From Comamonas sp. lk (GTDB taxonomy: Bacteria > Pseudomonadota > Gammaproteobacteria > Burkholderiales > Burkholderiaceae_C), in contig CAMBNY010000029.1 in NCBI GenBank assembly GCA_945869165.1, positions 1 through 36,180 on the forward strand: a stretch of 36,180 bases of DNA, written 5' to 3'. Each line of letters opens with the position of its first letter. Position 1 is the stretch's first letter. Shown here in pieces: positions 25,969 to 33,152 of the stretch. Below the pieces are notes generated by a model. That model did no database searches and was not told where the DNA came from. It saw nothing but the letters and a program-made list of their open reading frames with translations. Made by a program: the position numbers and the translations under genes.

Positions 25969-28089
25969 TTAGCGTCCGCGCATAAACCACTTGTCCAGCT
26001 CCGCCACGCTGATCTGCCGCCAGGTGGGGCGGCCATGGTTACATTGGTCGCTGCGCTCGGTGTGTTCCATTTGGCGTAGCAAGGCGTTCATCTCGTCGAT
26101 GGTCAGGCGCCGGTTGGCGCGTACCGCACCGTGGCAGGCCATGGTGGACAAAATTTCATCTTCGGCGCGCGCCAGCACGGTGCTGGCCTCGTGCTGCGAC
26201 AGTTCGGCGAGCACGCTGCGCGCGAGCGCTACTGCATCGCCCTGGGCCAGCGTCGTGGGCACGGCGCGCACCGCCAGCGTGGTGGGCGAAAAAGCGCTGA
26301 CTTCCAGGCCCAGCGCCTGCAAGGTGTCGGCATGTGCTTCGGCGGTGGCACTTTCTTCGGCAGTCGCGGCAAAGGTGGCGGGGATCAGCAGGGGTTGGCT
26401 GGCCATGGACTTGACTTGTGCGGTGTCCGCTTGGCGGACATTCCATTGCGTTTTGAGGCGCTCGTACACGATGCGCTCGTGCGCGGCGTGCATGTCGACC
26501 ACGATCAGGCCTTGCGCGTTTTCGGCCAGGATATAAATGCCTTGCAATTGCGCCAGCGCGCGGCCCAGCGGCCAGTCTTGGGCGTTGCCATGCGTCGCTT
26601 CGCGCGCCTGGTAGGCCGAGTCCGAATACGGCGCCTGCGCTGCGCTTTGCGTTGGCCATGCGTGCGCGTCTACGCCCTGCGTTTCAATGGCGCTGGTGTT
26701 GCGCGAAGTACTCGGTGCGTTTTGCCACAAAGCACTGACGTCACTGACACGGTGCCCCACGCTTTCGTGGGGCGCAAAGGCCATGCCTTGTTGGCGCATC
26801 AACAAGGGCGAATTCGGCGGCACCGCCGCCCCTGGCGTACTGCGATTGCTTGCCGAGCCGTAGCCGCTTTTGACGTTACCCGCAAAGCGGGCATCGGGCT
26901 TGAGCAAACTGCCCCAAGCGCTATCGCCCGCCGCTTGCGCCACCTCTCCGACAGCGCGGCCAGCGCGCGGCAAGGCCAGCGCTTCTTCGGCAGCGTGGCG
27001 CACCGCTTGGTGCACTTCGCGGCTGTCCCGAAAGCGCACTTCGATTTTGGTGGGATGCACATTCACGTCTACGCGCGTCGGGTCCATGTCCAGGTAGAGC
27101 GCATACACCGGTTGGCGCTGGCCGTGCAGCACGTCTTCGTAGGCGCTGCGCGCGGCGTGGGTGAGCACTTTGTCGCGCACAAAGCGGCCATTCACATAAC
27201 AAAACTGCTGGTCGGCGCGCGCGCGTGCGGCATCCGGTATGCCGACACGGCCCCACACCCGCATGCTGCGCGCGCCCAGGCCGCTCGGGTCTTGCGGGCC
27301 GGGGGCGCTGCGCCAATCGACGGCAATCGATTGCGCTAAAAAATCACTGCCCAATACATCGGCCAGGCGCCTATCCAGCGCGGCGCGTTGGCTGGCCCGA
27401 AGCGCATCCGCTGCATCCGCTTCGCCCGCTGCGTCATCCGATGCGCGCAAGCTCAGCGCGCTCTCGCCTTGCGCACGCCATTGCTCCACCAGCTTGCCCT
27501 CATGCCAAATCGCAAAGCCCACATCGGGCCGCGCCAGCGCGTGGCGGCGCACAGCTTCTATGCAATGGGCCAATTCGGTGGTATCAGTTTTCAGAAATTT
27601 ACGCCGCGCCGGGGTGCTATAAAACAATTCTTTCACTTCCACCGTAGTGCCGGTTTCGCGGGCCACGGGGCGCAATTCGCCGCTGCGCCCGTCCAGCAAA
27701 AAGGCTTGCGATTGGCCCGAGGCGCGCGACAAGATGGCGCAGTCTGCAATCGCGTTGATAGCGGCTAGCGCCTCGCCCCGAAAGCCCATGGTGGCCACCG
27801 ATTCCAGGTCTTGCAAATTGCCGATCTTGCTGGTGGCGTGGCGCTCAAAAGCCAGCGGCAATTCGGCCCGCTCTATGCCCATGCCATCGTCTTCCACGGC
27901 AATCAGGCGCACCCCGCCGGCTAGCAAGCGCACCGTCACCTGGCGTGCGCCTGCGTCTAGCGCGTTGTCCACTAGTTCACGCACTACCGAGGCCGGGCGC
28001 TCTACCACTTCGCCGGCCGCAATCTGGCTGATCAAGGTGTCGGGTAGGGGCCGTATGGGCTTGCGGGGGCTGGGGTTGGGGGGAGTCAC
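25969..28089 (-). CDS. mutL: DNA mismatch repair protein MutL (endonuclease type)
   Basis: About 706 residues from the GTG at 28089. The protein couples MutS mismatch recognition to strand removal. The N-terminal GHKL ATPase has ISQIAAGEVVERPASVV, ELVDNALDAG, DDGMGI, ATSKI and GFRGEAL. A Gly/Ser/Ala-rich linker follows, then the C-terminal domain. That domain carries DMHAAHERIVYE, which fits the DxHA(X)2E(X)4E nicking motif, plus ACHGAVRA and CNHGRP, so this is a MutL that can nick DNA itself and need not use MutH. An ATG at 28131 would extend the protein by 14 residues and share bases with the dedA ATG. GTG is preferred because TACAAT lies exactly 6 bases before it, as in a leaderless transcript. 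Confidence 0.95.
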   Translation of the reverse strand: MTPPNPSPRKPIRPLPDTLISQIAAGEVVERPASVVRELVDNALDAGARQVTVRLLAGGVRLIAVEDDGMGIERAELPLAFERHATSKIGNLQDLESVATMGFRGEALAAINAIADCAILSRASGQSQAFLLDGRSGELRPVARETGTTVEVKELFYSTPARRKFLKTDTTELAHCIEAVRRHALARPDVGFAIWHEGKLVEQWRAQGESALSLRASDDAAGEADAADALRASQRAALDRRLADVLGSDFLAQSIAVDWRSAPGPQDPSGLGARSMRVWGRVGIPDAARARADQQFCYVNGRFVRDKVLTHAARSAYEDVLHGQRQPVYALYLDMDPTRVDVNVHPTKIEVRFRDSREVHQAVRHAAEEALALPRAGRAVGEVAQAAGDSAWGSLLKPDARFAGNVKSGYGSASNRSTPGAAVPPNSPLLMRQQGMAFAPHESVGHRVSDVSALWQNAPSTSRNTSAIETQGVDAHAWPTQSAAQAPYSDSAYQAREATHGNAQDWPLGRALAQLQGIYILAENAQGLIVVDMHAAHERIVYERLKTQWNVRQADTAQVKSMASQPLLIPATFAATAEESATAEAHADTLQALGLEVSAFSPTTLAVRAVPTTLAQGDAVALARSVLAELSQHEASTVLARAEDEILSTMACHGAVRANRRLTIDEMNALLRQMEHTERSDQCNHGRPTWRQISVAELDKWFMRGR

Positions 28090-28095
28090 GCGGGG

Positions 28096-28123
28096 ATTGT
28101 AGGTGGGGGGTGGCGGCGATAAT
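28096..28123. promoter_or_regulatory. Back-to-back -10 boxes for mutL and dedA (leaderless type)
   Basis: On the minus strand TACAAT (28101 to 28096) lies 6 bases before the mutL GTG. On the plus strand GATAAT (28118-28123) lies 6 bases before the dedA ATG. No Shine-Dalgarno is present for either gene. This spacing puts transcription starts on, or next to, the start codons. Clear -35 boxes are not visible. Confidence 0.5.
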
Positions 28124-28129
28124 GCCCGC

Positions 28130-28798
28130 ATGGAACTTGCCGCTACCTTGCTCGACTTTGTCTTACACGTTGACCGTTACTTGGAAATGTTTGTCAGCAA
28201 CTACGGCCTGTGGGTGTATGCGCTGCTGTTTCTGATCATCTTTGTAGAAACTGGCCTAGTCATCATGCCTTTTTTGCCCGGCGATTCGCTGCTATTCGTG
28301 GTGGGCGCCATGTGCGGCGTGGGCTTGATGGATTACCAGCTCGTCGTGCCCTTGCTGCTGGCGGCGGCGGTACTGGGCAACCAGACCAATTACACGATAG
28401 GACGCTACTTTGGCGCGCGGGTGTTTCAGTGGGAGAACTCGCGCTTCTTTAACAAAGCCGCTTTCGACCAAGCGCATGCTTTTTACGAGCGCTACGGCGG
28501 CATCACCTTGGTGGCTGCGCGCTTCATGCCTTTTGCGCGCACCTTCGCGCCTTTTGTGGGTGGCGTGGCGCACATGACGCGCGCTAAGTTCACTTTCTAC
28601 GATGTGCTGGGAGGCTTCCTCTGGGTCGTCGGCATCGTGACTGTCGGCTATTTCTTTGGCAACCTTCCCTGGGTGAAACAAAACTTAGACAAAATCATTT
28701 GGGCGCTGATTTTTGTGCCGGGCTTGCTGGTGTTGGTGGGGAGTTGGCGGGCGCGGCGTAATGCGGTGGTGCCGAACGCGCAGCAAGTTAATTCCTAA
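28130..28798 (+). CDS. DedA-family membrane protein
   Basis: A 222-residue inner-membrane protein with about five hydrophobic segments. The DedA/SNARE-associated domain shows FVETGLVIMPFLPGDSLLF and ARFMPFARTFAPFVGGVA, whose acidic and Arg residues are functionally important in family members. DedA proteins are implicated in lipid carrier (undecaprenyl phosphate) recycling and membrane-potential balance. The start at ATG 28130 (MELAATLLDFVLHVDRYL) matches the family N-terminus. Its stop interlocks with that of the convergent MFS gene. The precise lipid substrate is not known from sequence. Confidence 0.9.
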   Translation: MELAATLLDFVLHVDRYLEMFVSNYGLWVYALLFLIIFVETGLVIMPFLPGDSLLFVVGAMCGVGLMDYQLVVPLLLAAAVLGNQTNYTIGRYFGARVFQWENSRFFNKAAFDQAHAFYERYGGITLVAARFMPFARTFAPFVGGVAHMTRAKFTFYDVLGGFLWVVGIVTVGYFFGNLPWVKQNLDKIIWALIFVPGLLVLVGSWRARRNAVVPNAQQVNS

Positions 28799-30012
28799 GC
28801 CCGAGCCAGCGCCACATCCACCGCCTGCCGACTGGCCCACCAGCTCACCAGCATGGCGGCCAGCAGGGCGGCCAGGCCGAACCAGTGCAGGTCTAGCATG
28901 CGGCCCTGGGCGATAAGCCAGCCGCCGCTGGCAGCGCCCATGGCCTGACCGGCGTACATGGCCGAGCTATTCAGCGCTATCGAGGCCGAGGCCAGCGCAG
29001 GCGCGATGCCCGCCAAGCGTGCCTGCTGCGCCGAGTTAGAGGCAAAGCAGCCCAGGCCCCAGGGCAGGACGATAAGAGCGGCCAAGAGCACGTTGGTCGC
29101 CAGCGGCCATAGCAGCAGGCTCAGCGCCATGGCGCCCACGCTCCACATCACGGCACGCGGCGCGCCGGTGCGGTCGATATTGCGCGACATCAGCATATTG
29201 CCGACAAAACCAAAGGCACCAAACCAGGCAAACAAGAGGCTCAGTTCAGTGGCGCTAAATTGCAGTTGCTGCTTGAAGTAGGGCGCGAAATACGAAAACA
29301 ACACAAACTGCCCGGCGGCAAACAAAACGGTGACGGCCACGCACAACATCAGCGCTGGCGAGCGCAGGGTTTGGCCCCAAGCCGCGCGCGACAGCGCGGG
29401 CGGGCGCACGCCATCGGGCATGCTGCGCCACACCCAGGCGGCGCTGATGACGCTGAGCAAGGCTATCGACCCGAAAGCCACGCGCCAGCCCAGCGTGCCG
29501 CCTATCCAAGCCCCCAAGGGCGTGCCCACTACCGATGCCACGGACCAGCCCATAAACACAAAAGTAATGGCGCGTCCGCGCTGCGCAGGTGTGACAAGCA
29601 AGTTGATGCACGAGGCCGCCTGCGGCGTGAAGATGGCCGGTGCAATCGCGGCCAGCACGCGCACGGCCATCAGCGAGCCAAAGTCCGGCATACAGGCGCT
29701 GGCGAGCAAAAACACACCGTACCACAGCAAAGCCAGGGCCAGCAGGCGGCGCCTATCCCAACCAGCCACCAGCGTGGCGAACAGGGGCGCGCCTATGCAC
29801 ATCACCACCGCCGCAGCGGTAATTAACTGCCCGGCCACCGGCACCGAGACCTGCAAATTGCTGCTGATGTCATTGAGCGTTCCCGGCACCACCATGACGC
29901 CGGTGCCGATCACGAAATTGCCGAAGAGCAGTGGCCACAGGACACGCGGCAAGGGCGCGCTGGCGCTCGGGTCGGCTTGCGGCGGCGCGCTGTCGCTTGT
30001 GTCAGGATGCAT
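28795..30012 (-). CDS. MFS transporter (DHA1/AraJ-like efflux type)
   Basis: A 405-residue major-facilitator protein with about 12 transmembrane segments. The loop between helices 2 and 3 reads LVAGWDRRRLLALA, matching the MFS motif A region. VFMGWSVASVVGTPLGAWIG resembles the helix-5 motif C of drug/H+ antiporters. A 20-residue Ser/Pro/Asp-rich cytoplasmic N-tail precedes helix 1. The start overlaps the cupin stop by 11 bases, so the two are translationally linked. Export of a metabolite of the oxidoreductase-cupin cassette is a guess. Confidence 0.88.
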   Translation of the reverse strand: MHPDTSDSAPPQADPSASAPLPRVLWPLLFGNFVIGTGVMVVPGTLNDISSNLQVSVPVAGQLITAAAVVMCIGAPLFATLVAGWDRRRLLALALLWYGVFLLASACMPDFGSLMAVRVLAAIAPAIFTPQAASCINLLVTPAQRGRAITFVFMGWSVASVVGTPLGAWIGGTLGWRVAFGSIALLSVISAAWVWRSMPDGVRPPALSRAAWGQTLRSPALMLCVAVTVLFAAGQFVLFSYFAPYFKQQLQFSATELSLLFAWFGAFGFVGNMLMSRNIDRTGAPRAVMWSVGAMALSLLLWPLATNVLLAALIVLPWGLGCFASNSAQQARLAGIAPALASASIALNSSAMYAGQAMGAASGGWLIAQGRMLDLHWFGLAALLAAMLVSWWASRQAVDVALARA

Positions 30013-30361
30013 CGTGGTGCATCACATACAGCTTGCGCGTGGTGGCGTGCAGTTCCCACTCACCGCGCCAACCCTTGGGCAGCACCAACACTTCACCGGC
30101 GCGCACCTCCTGTGCGCGGCCTTCGGGGCCGTGCAGCGTGACGTAGCCCGAAACAATATGGCAGGTCTCGGACATGGTGTCGCGCACCGCCGTAAAGCGA
30201 CCGGGCGTGCATTCCCACACGCCGATTTCCATCAGCCCGTCGTTCGATTTGAAGAGCGTGACCGAGGCCTCAAACTGATTGCCCGTGAGCGTGGTGGGCT
30301 TGGGTCGGGGTGCGCCCAGGTCGATGGTGGACAGGTGCGCAAAAGTTTGGAAGTGCGTCAT
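30002..30361 (-). CDS. Cupin-domain protein (EutQ/DUF861-like)
   Basis: A 119-residue single-domain cupin. It resembles the small cupin_3 (DUF861) group, which includes ureidoglycine aminohydrolase-like and EutQ-like proteins. Beta-barrel motifs are CTPGRFTAVRDTMSETCHI-VSG (about residues 51-72) and AGEVLVLPKGWRGEWEL. GGAG precedes the ATG by 8 bases. It lies 39 bases after the FAD oxidoreductase and overlaps the MFS gene, so the three appear to form one transcript. Substrate is unknown. Confidence 0.85.
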   Translation of the reverse strand: MTHFQTFAHLSTIDLGAPRPKPTTLTGNQFEASVTLFKSNDGLMEIGVWECTPGRFTAVRDTMSETCHIVSGYVTLHGPEGRAQEVRAGEVLVLPKGWRGEWELHATTRKLYVMHHDAS

Positions 30362-30400
30362 GCAAAGTCTCCGAGGGAAATGTGTGCCGCGCAGTGGCGC

Positions 30401-31786
30401 TTAGCGGCCCGTGATTTTGTTTGCCATTGTCGCTATGCGCGAGGTGCGGGCCAGGCCGCCGAATTCGCGCTTGTCCGCCCAATGGTAAAGCTGGTACATG
30501 CCGTGAATACCTAGCCAGCGCAAAGGCTCTGGCTCCCAGGGACGCACGCTGCGGTTGACCCAGGGCAGGCGTGTTAAATCCGTGTCTTTTTGCAGCAGCA
30601 AATCAGCCAGCGTGCGCCCGGCCAGGTTAGAGCTGGATACGCCCAGGCCCACATAACCCCCGGCCCAGGCCATGCCGCTGGCGCGGTCCAGGCCCACGGT
30701 GGTACACCAGTCACGCGGTACACCCAGCACGCCGCACCAAGCATGCTCCAAGCGCAGGCCGCGTGTTTGCGGAAACCAGCGCAGCAACATGGCTTGCAAG
30801 CCTTCAATGCTGGCTTGCTGCGTGACGCCGTTCACATCGGTGGCCGAGCCAAAGCGGTAAGGCACACCGCGCCCGCCCATGGCAATGCGCCCCTCGCGTG
30901 TGCGCTGCGCATAGCCATAGGTGTGCGCCGCATCACCCAACAACTCGTGCCCGCTCCAGCCTATCTCGTTCCATAGTGCATCAGGCAGCGGCTCGGTCAT
31001 CACCAGCGCGCTGTTCATCGGCATCCATTGACGTTTGAGGCCTGGCAGCCCAGCAGTAAAGCCCTCCGTGGCGCGCACGATCAAAGGCGCGCGCACTACG
31101 CCCTGCGCGGTTTGCACCCAGCCTTTTTCCAAGCCGATGACCGCACTTTGCTCGTAAATAGACACGCCCATACGCTCCACCACATCGGCCAGTCCGCGCA
31201 CCAGCTTGGCCGGTTGCACGCGCGCTGTGTCGTGGTGTACCAAGCCGCCCATCACCTGGTCCACACGGATCCGCGCACGGGCTTCGGTCCCGTTAATCAG
31301 GCTCACGCGGTCTTGCGGCACCTCCCACGCGCGGGCCTCGCGGTAGCTGGCTTGCACGCGCGCCCATTGCGCTGCATTGGTGGCCACCCGCAGCGTGTCG
31401 GCGCGCATGATGTCGGCGTCTATGCTTTCGCGCTCTGCCACGGCCAGCACTTCGTCCACCGTGCCGTGCATAGCGGTCTCCATGGCGATGACGGCAGCGC
31501 GGCTGGAGCTTGCCAAGTATTTATCCCGCGACCAACCAAAACCGCCGCTCAACCAGCCGCCATTGCGCCCCGAAGCGCCAAAGCCGCAAAACTCTTTTTC
31601 CAAGATGGTGACGCGCAAATCCGGCTGCGCGCGCTTGAGGTAATACGCCGTCCACAAACCGGTATAGCCGCCGCCCACGATGCACACATCCGCATCCCGG
31701 TCGCCCGGCAGTGGCGCGCGGTAAGCAGGCAGTCCGCCGATGTCGGCGTACCAGAAGGAGATGTTTCCGTTGGTGGGGTGGGGCAT
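30401..31786 (-). CDS. FAD-dependent amine/amino-acid oxidoreductase (DAO family)
   Basis: A 461-residue flavoenzyme of the DAO/PuuB group, which oxidises amines such as gamma-glutamylputrescine or N-methyl amino acids. The FAD-binding glycine motif is Gly38-Gly-Gly40-Tyr-Thr-Gly43 in VCIVGGGYTGLW, with Glu63 ending the beta strand (TILEKE). GASGRNGGW (70-78) and GGYVGLGVSSSNLAGRTLAD near the C-terminus are typical. The start at 31786 (MPHPTNGNISFWY) is chosen by family fit; the 22 upstream codons run through AT-rich promoter-like DNA. First gene of the oxidoreductase-cupin-MFS run. The substrate is not deducible; polyamine or amino-acid oxidation is likely. Confidence 0.88.
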   Translation of the reverse strand: MPHPTNGNISFWYADIGGLPAYRAPLPGDRDADVCIVGGGYTGLWTAYYLKRAQPDLRVTILEKEFCGFGASGRNGGWLSGGFGWSRDKYLASSSRAAVIAMETAMHGTVDEVLAVAERESIDADIMRADTLRVATNAAQWARVQASYREARAWEVPQDRVSLINGTEARARIRVDQVMGGLVHHDTARVQPAKLVRGLADVVERMGVSIYEQSAVIGLEKGWVQTAQGVVRAPLIVRATEGFTAGLPGLKRQWMPMNSALVMTEPLPDALWNEIGWSGHELLGDAAHTYGYAQRTREGRIAMGGRGVPYRFGSATDVNGVTQQASIEGLQAMLLRWFPQTRGLRLEHAWCGVLGVPRDWCTTVGLDRASGMAWAGGYVGLGVSSSNLAGRTLADLLLQKDTDLTRLPWVNRSVRPWEPEPLRWLGIHGMYQLYHWADKREFGGLARTSRIATMANKITGR

Positions 31787-31890
31787 GGGCAGTAGCTTAC
31801 TCGTGCGTAATTTTGCGAACCTAGGGTAAACCCCGTAGTCACCGCATATCATTTTTTAATAAGTAATTTTTACCGAAAGACTGACGTCTG

Positions 31891-32247
31891 CAGCGCGACG
31901 AGGCGCGCGTCCAGGCCTGCGCGGGGCTAGCCGCCATCCATGGGGATATCGTAGGCATGCCCATGGGCTACCACATCCTGTGCGGCGACATGGGCGCCCC
32001 CTTGTCAGGCGGACAAAAGCAACGCGTACTGCTGGCGCGCGCTTTGTACAAGTAACCCCGCGTGCTGGCCCTGGACGAAGCGACCAGTCACCTAGACCTG
32101 GCCAATGAGCAACGCGTCGCCCAAGCCTTGGCCCAAATGCAACTAACCCGCATTTTGATCGCCCACCGGCCTGAAACCATTGCCCATGCGCAAAGAGTGG
32201 TGCAGGTGCGCCGGGGATTGGTGGTTGAGGGTGGGCTTGGTGCTTAG
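31891..32247 (+). pseudogene. Remnant of a bacteriocin/RTX-type ABC exporter (C-terminal ATPase part)
   Basis: Read in one frame, 31891-32247 encodes the last ~118 residues of a peptidase-type secretion ATPase (CvaB-like). It starts QRDEARVQACAGLAAIHGDI, then GDMGAPLSGGQKQRVLLARA (signature motif), ALYK-stop-PRVLALDEATSHLDL (Walker B), and IAHRPETIAHA (H-loop). The stop (TAA at 32053-32055) sits where relatives have Gln (YKQP), so one C-to-T change would explain it. The 5' side is cut off: a TGA stands at 31882-31884 and there is no Walker A, transmembrane domain or peptidase domain. No gene for a secreted substrate or membrane-fusion partner is nearby. It is a dead fragment in an AT-rich junction. 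Confidence 0.82.
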
Positions 32248-32354
32248 GAAAGGATTGCGCCGCATGCAGCCTGTGTAATCGCACTACGCTAAATCGCCGC
32301 AGATGCGCGTGTGCTTATCACTTCATTCTTACTCTCCGTATTACATTTTTCTGC

Positions 32355-32366
32355 TAATATGTTTTT
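32355..32366 (+). promoter_or_regulatory. Probable -10 box of the toxin-antitoxin pair
   Basis: TAATAT at 32355-32360 is followed by GTTTTT and then the antitoxin ATG, again a 6-base spacing. There is no ribosome-binding sequence, so the mRNA may be leaderless. No good -35 is visible; the region is AT-rich compared with its surroundings. Confidence 0.45.
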
Positions 32367-32627
32367 ATGCGTACCACCCTCGACTTACCCGACCCGCTGA
32401 TGCGCGAGCTTAAGGCCCGCGCGGCGATGGAGGGGGTCAAGCTCAAAGACTACTTTGCTGCGATGGTGCGCGATGCTTTGCAAAAGCCCCCTGTTTTGGC
32501 CGCAGAGCAAGTGCGTAGCCAGGTTCCGGTATTCACGCGCAAAGGCATCAAAAAATTGCCGCCTATGCCTGCTCTGACCAATCGACAAATCAGCGCGCTG
32601 CTGGATGCGTCGGATAGCGCTTCTTAG
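32367..32627 (+). CDS. VapB-like ribbon-helix-helix antitoxin
   Basis: An 86-residue protein. The N-terminal 40 residues (MRTTLDLPDPLMRELKARAA then EGVKLKDYFAAMVRDAL) form a typical ribbon-helix-helix DNA-binding domain. The C-terminal half is more polar and probably wraps the toxin. The next gene, a PIN-domain protein, starts 11 bases after its stop. The product should repress its own promoter and neutralise the toxin, as in VapBC systems. The pair lies between a decayed exporter fragment and a nutrient importer, suggesting an acquired patch. Confidence 0.85.
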   Translation: MRTTLDLPDPLMRELKARAAMEGVKLKDYFAAMVRDALQKPPVLAAEQVRSQVPVFTRKGIKKLPPMPALTNRQISALLDASDSAS

Positions 32628-32638
32628 GCTTACCGGCA

Positions 32639-33088
32639 ATGGCGCAAGCGAGTGCAAGCGGAGCCGGTGATCTGCCCGACCTGAATGTTTGGTTGGCTTT
32701 GCTCAACGCCAACCACCCGCACCATGGTGCCGCAAAAATTTACTGGGATTCGCTGGCCGGTGCGCGCATATTTTTTTGTCGCATCACCATGCTGGGCCTA
32801 TTACGTTTGTCCACCAATAAAGCCGTCATGGGTGGCGCGCCCTACACCACCGCAGAGGCGTGGCAGGCTTACCGCAAGGTGGCGGGCATGCCTGAAGTAG
32901 GTTTTGTGGCAGAAACGCCAGGCATCGAGAGTGCGATGGAGCCGTTCACGCAATCCAAGGGCTTTAGCCACGCGGATTGGACGGACGCCTATCTGGCCGC
33001 ATTCGCCCGCGTGGCGGGTCTGCGCTTGGTGACTTTTGATTCGGGCTTTTCCAAATACAAGGACTTAAGCTGGCAGTTGCTGGCCTAA
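32639..33088 (+). CDS. VapC-like PIN-domain toxin (ribonuclease)
   Basis: A 149-residue PIN-domain protein. Acidic residues fit Asp14 (LPDLNVWLAL), Asp113/Asp116 (SHADWTDAYLAAFA) and Asp134 (VTFDSGFSKY). The second acidic site of the classic quartet would lie near residue 51 in FCRITMLGLLRLST, where Met stands. Relatives as I recall them have Gln there, so this may be normal for the subfamily. PIN toxins of VapBC pairs cleave tRNA or rRNA; the target here is unknown. The start at ATG 32639 leaves a Ser/Ala/Gly-rich lead of about 10 residues before the domain. A terminator follows. Confidence 0.87.
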   Translation: MAQASASGAGDLPDLNVWLALLNANHPHHGAAKIYWDSLAGARIFFCRITMLGLLRLSTNKAVMGGAPYTTAEAWQAYRKVAGMPEVGFVAETPGIESAMEPFTQSKGFSHADWTDAYLAAFARVAGLRLVTFDSGFSKYKDLSWQLLA

Positions 33089-33105
33089 GCCCTTCGTTGC
33101 TCCAT

Positions 33106-33134
33106 AAAAAAAGGCCGCTTAGGGGCGGCCTTTT
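33106..33134. terminator. Bidirectional intrinsic terminator
   Basis: A perfect 10-bp stem, AAAAGGCCGC (33109-33118) with GCGGCCTTTT (33125-33134), loop TTAGGG. It is flanked by seven A on the left and four T on the right. It lies between the convergent vapC and BMP lipoprotein genes and can stop transcription from both sides. Confidence 0.88.
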
Positions 33135-33152
33135 CACAGGGCTACAACCCGA

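Noticed and set aside
26131..27339. 402-codon plus-strand frame opposite mutL
   Set aside because: No recognisable motif and fully antisense to the well-supported mutL.
29330..30514. 394-codon plus-strand frame opposite the MFS and cupin genes
   Set aside because: Crosses three real genes antisense, with low-complexity translation and no family similarity.
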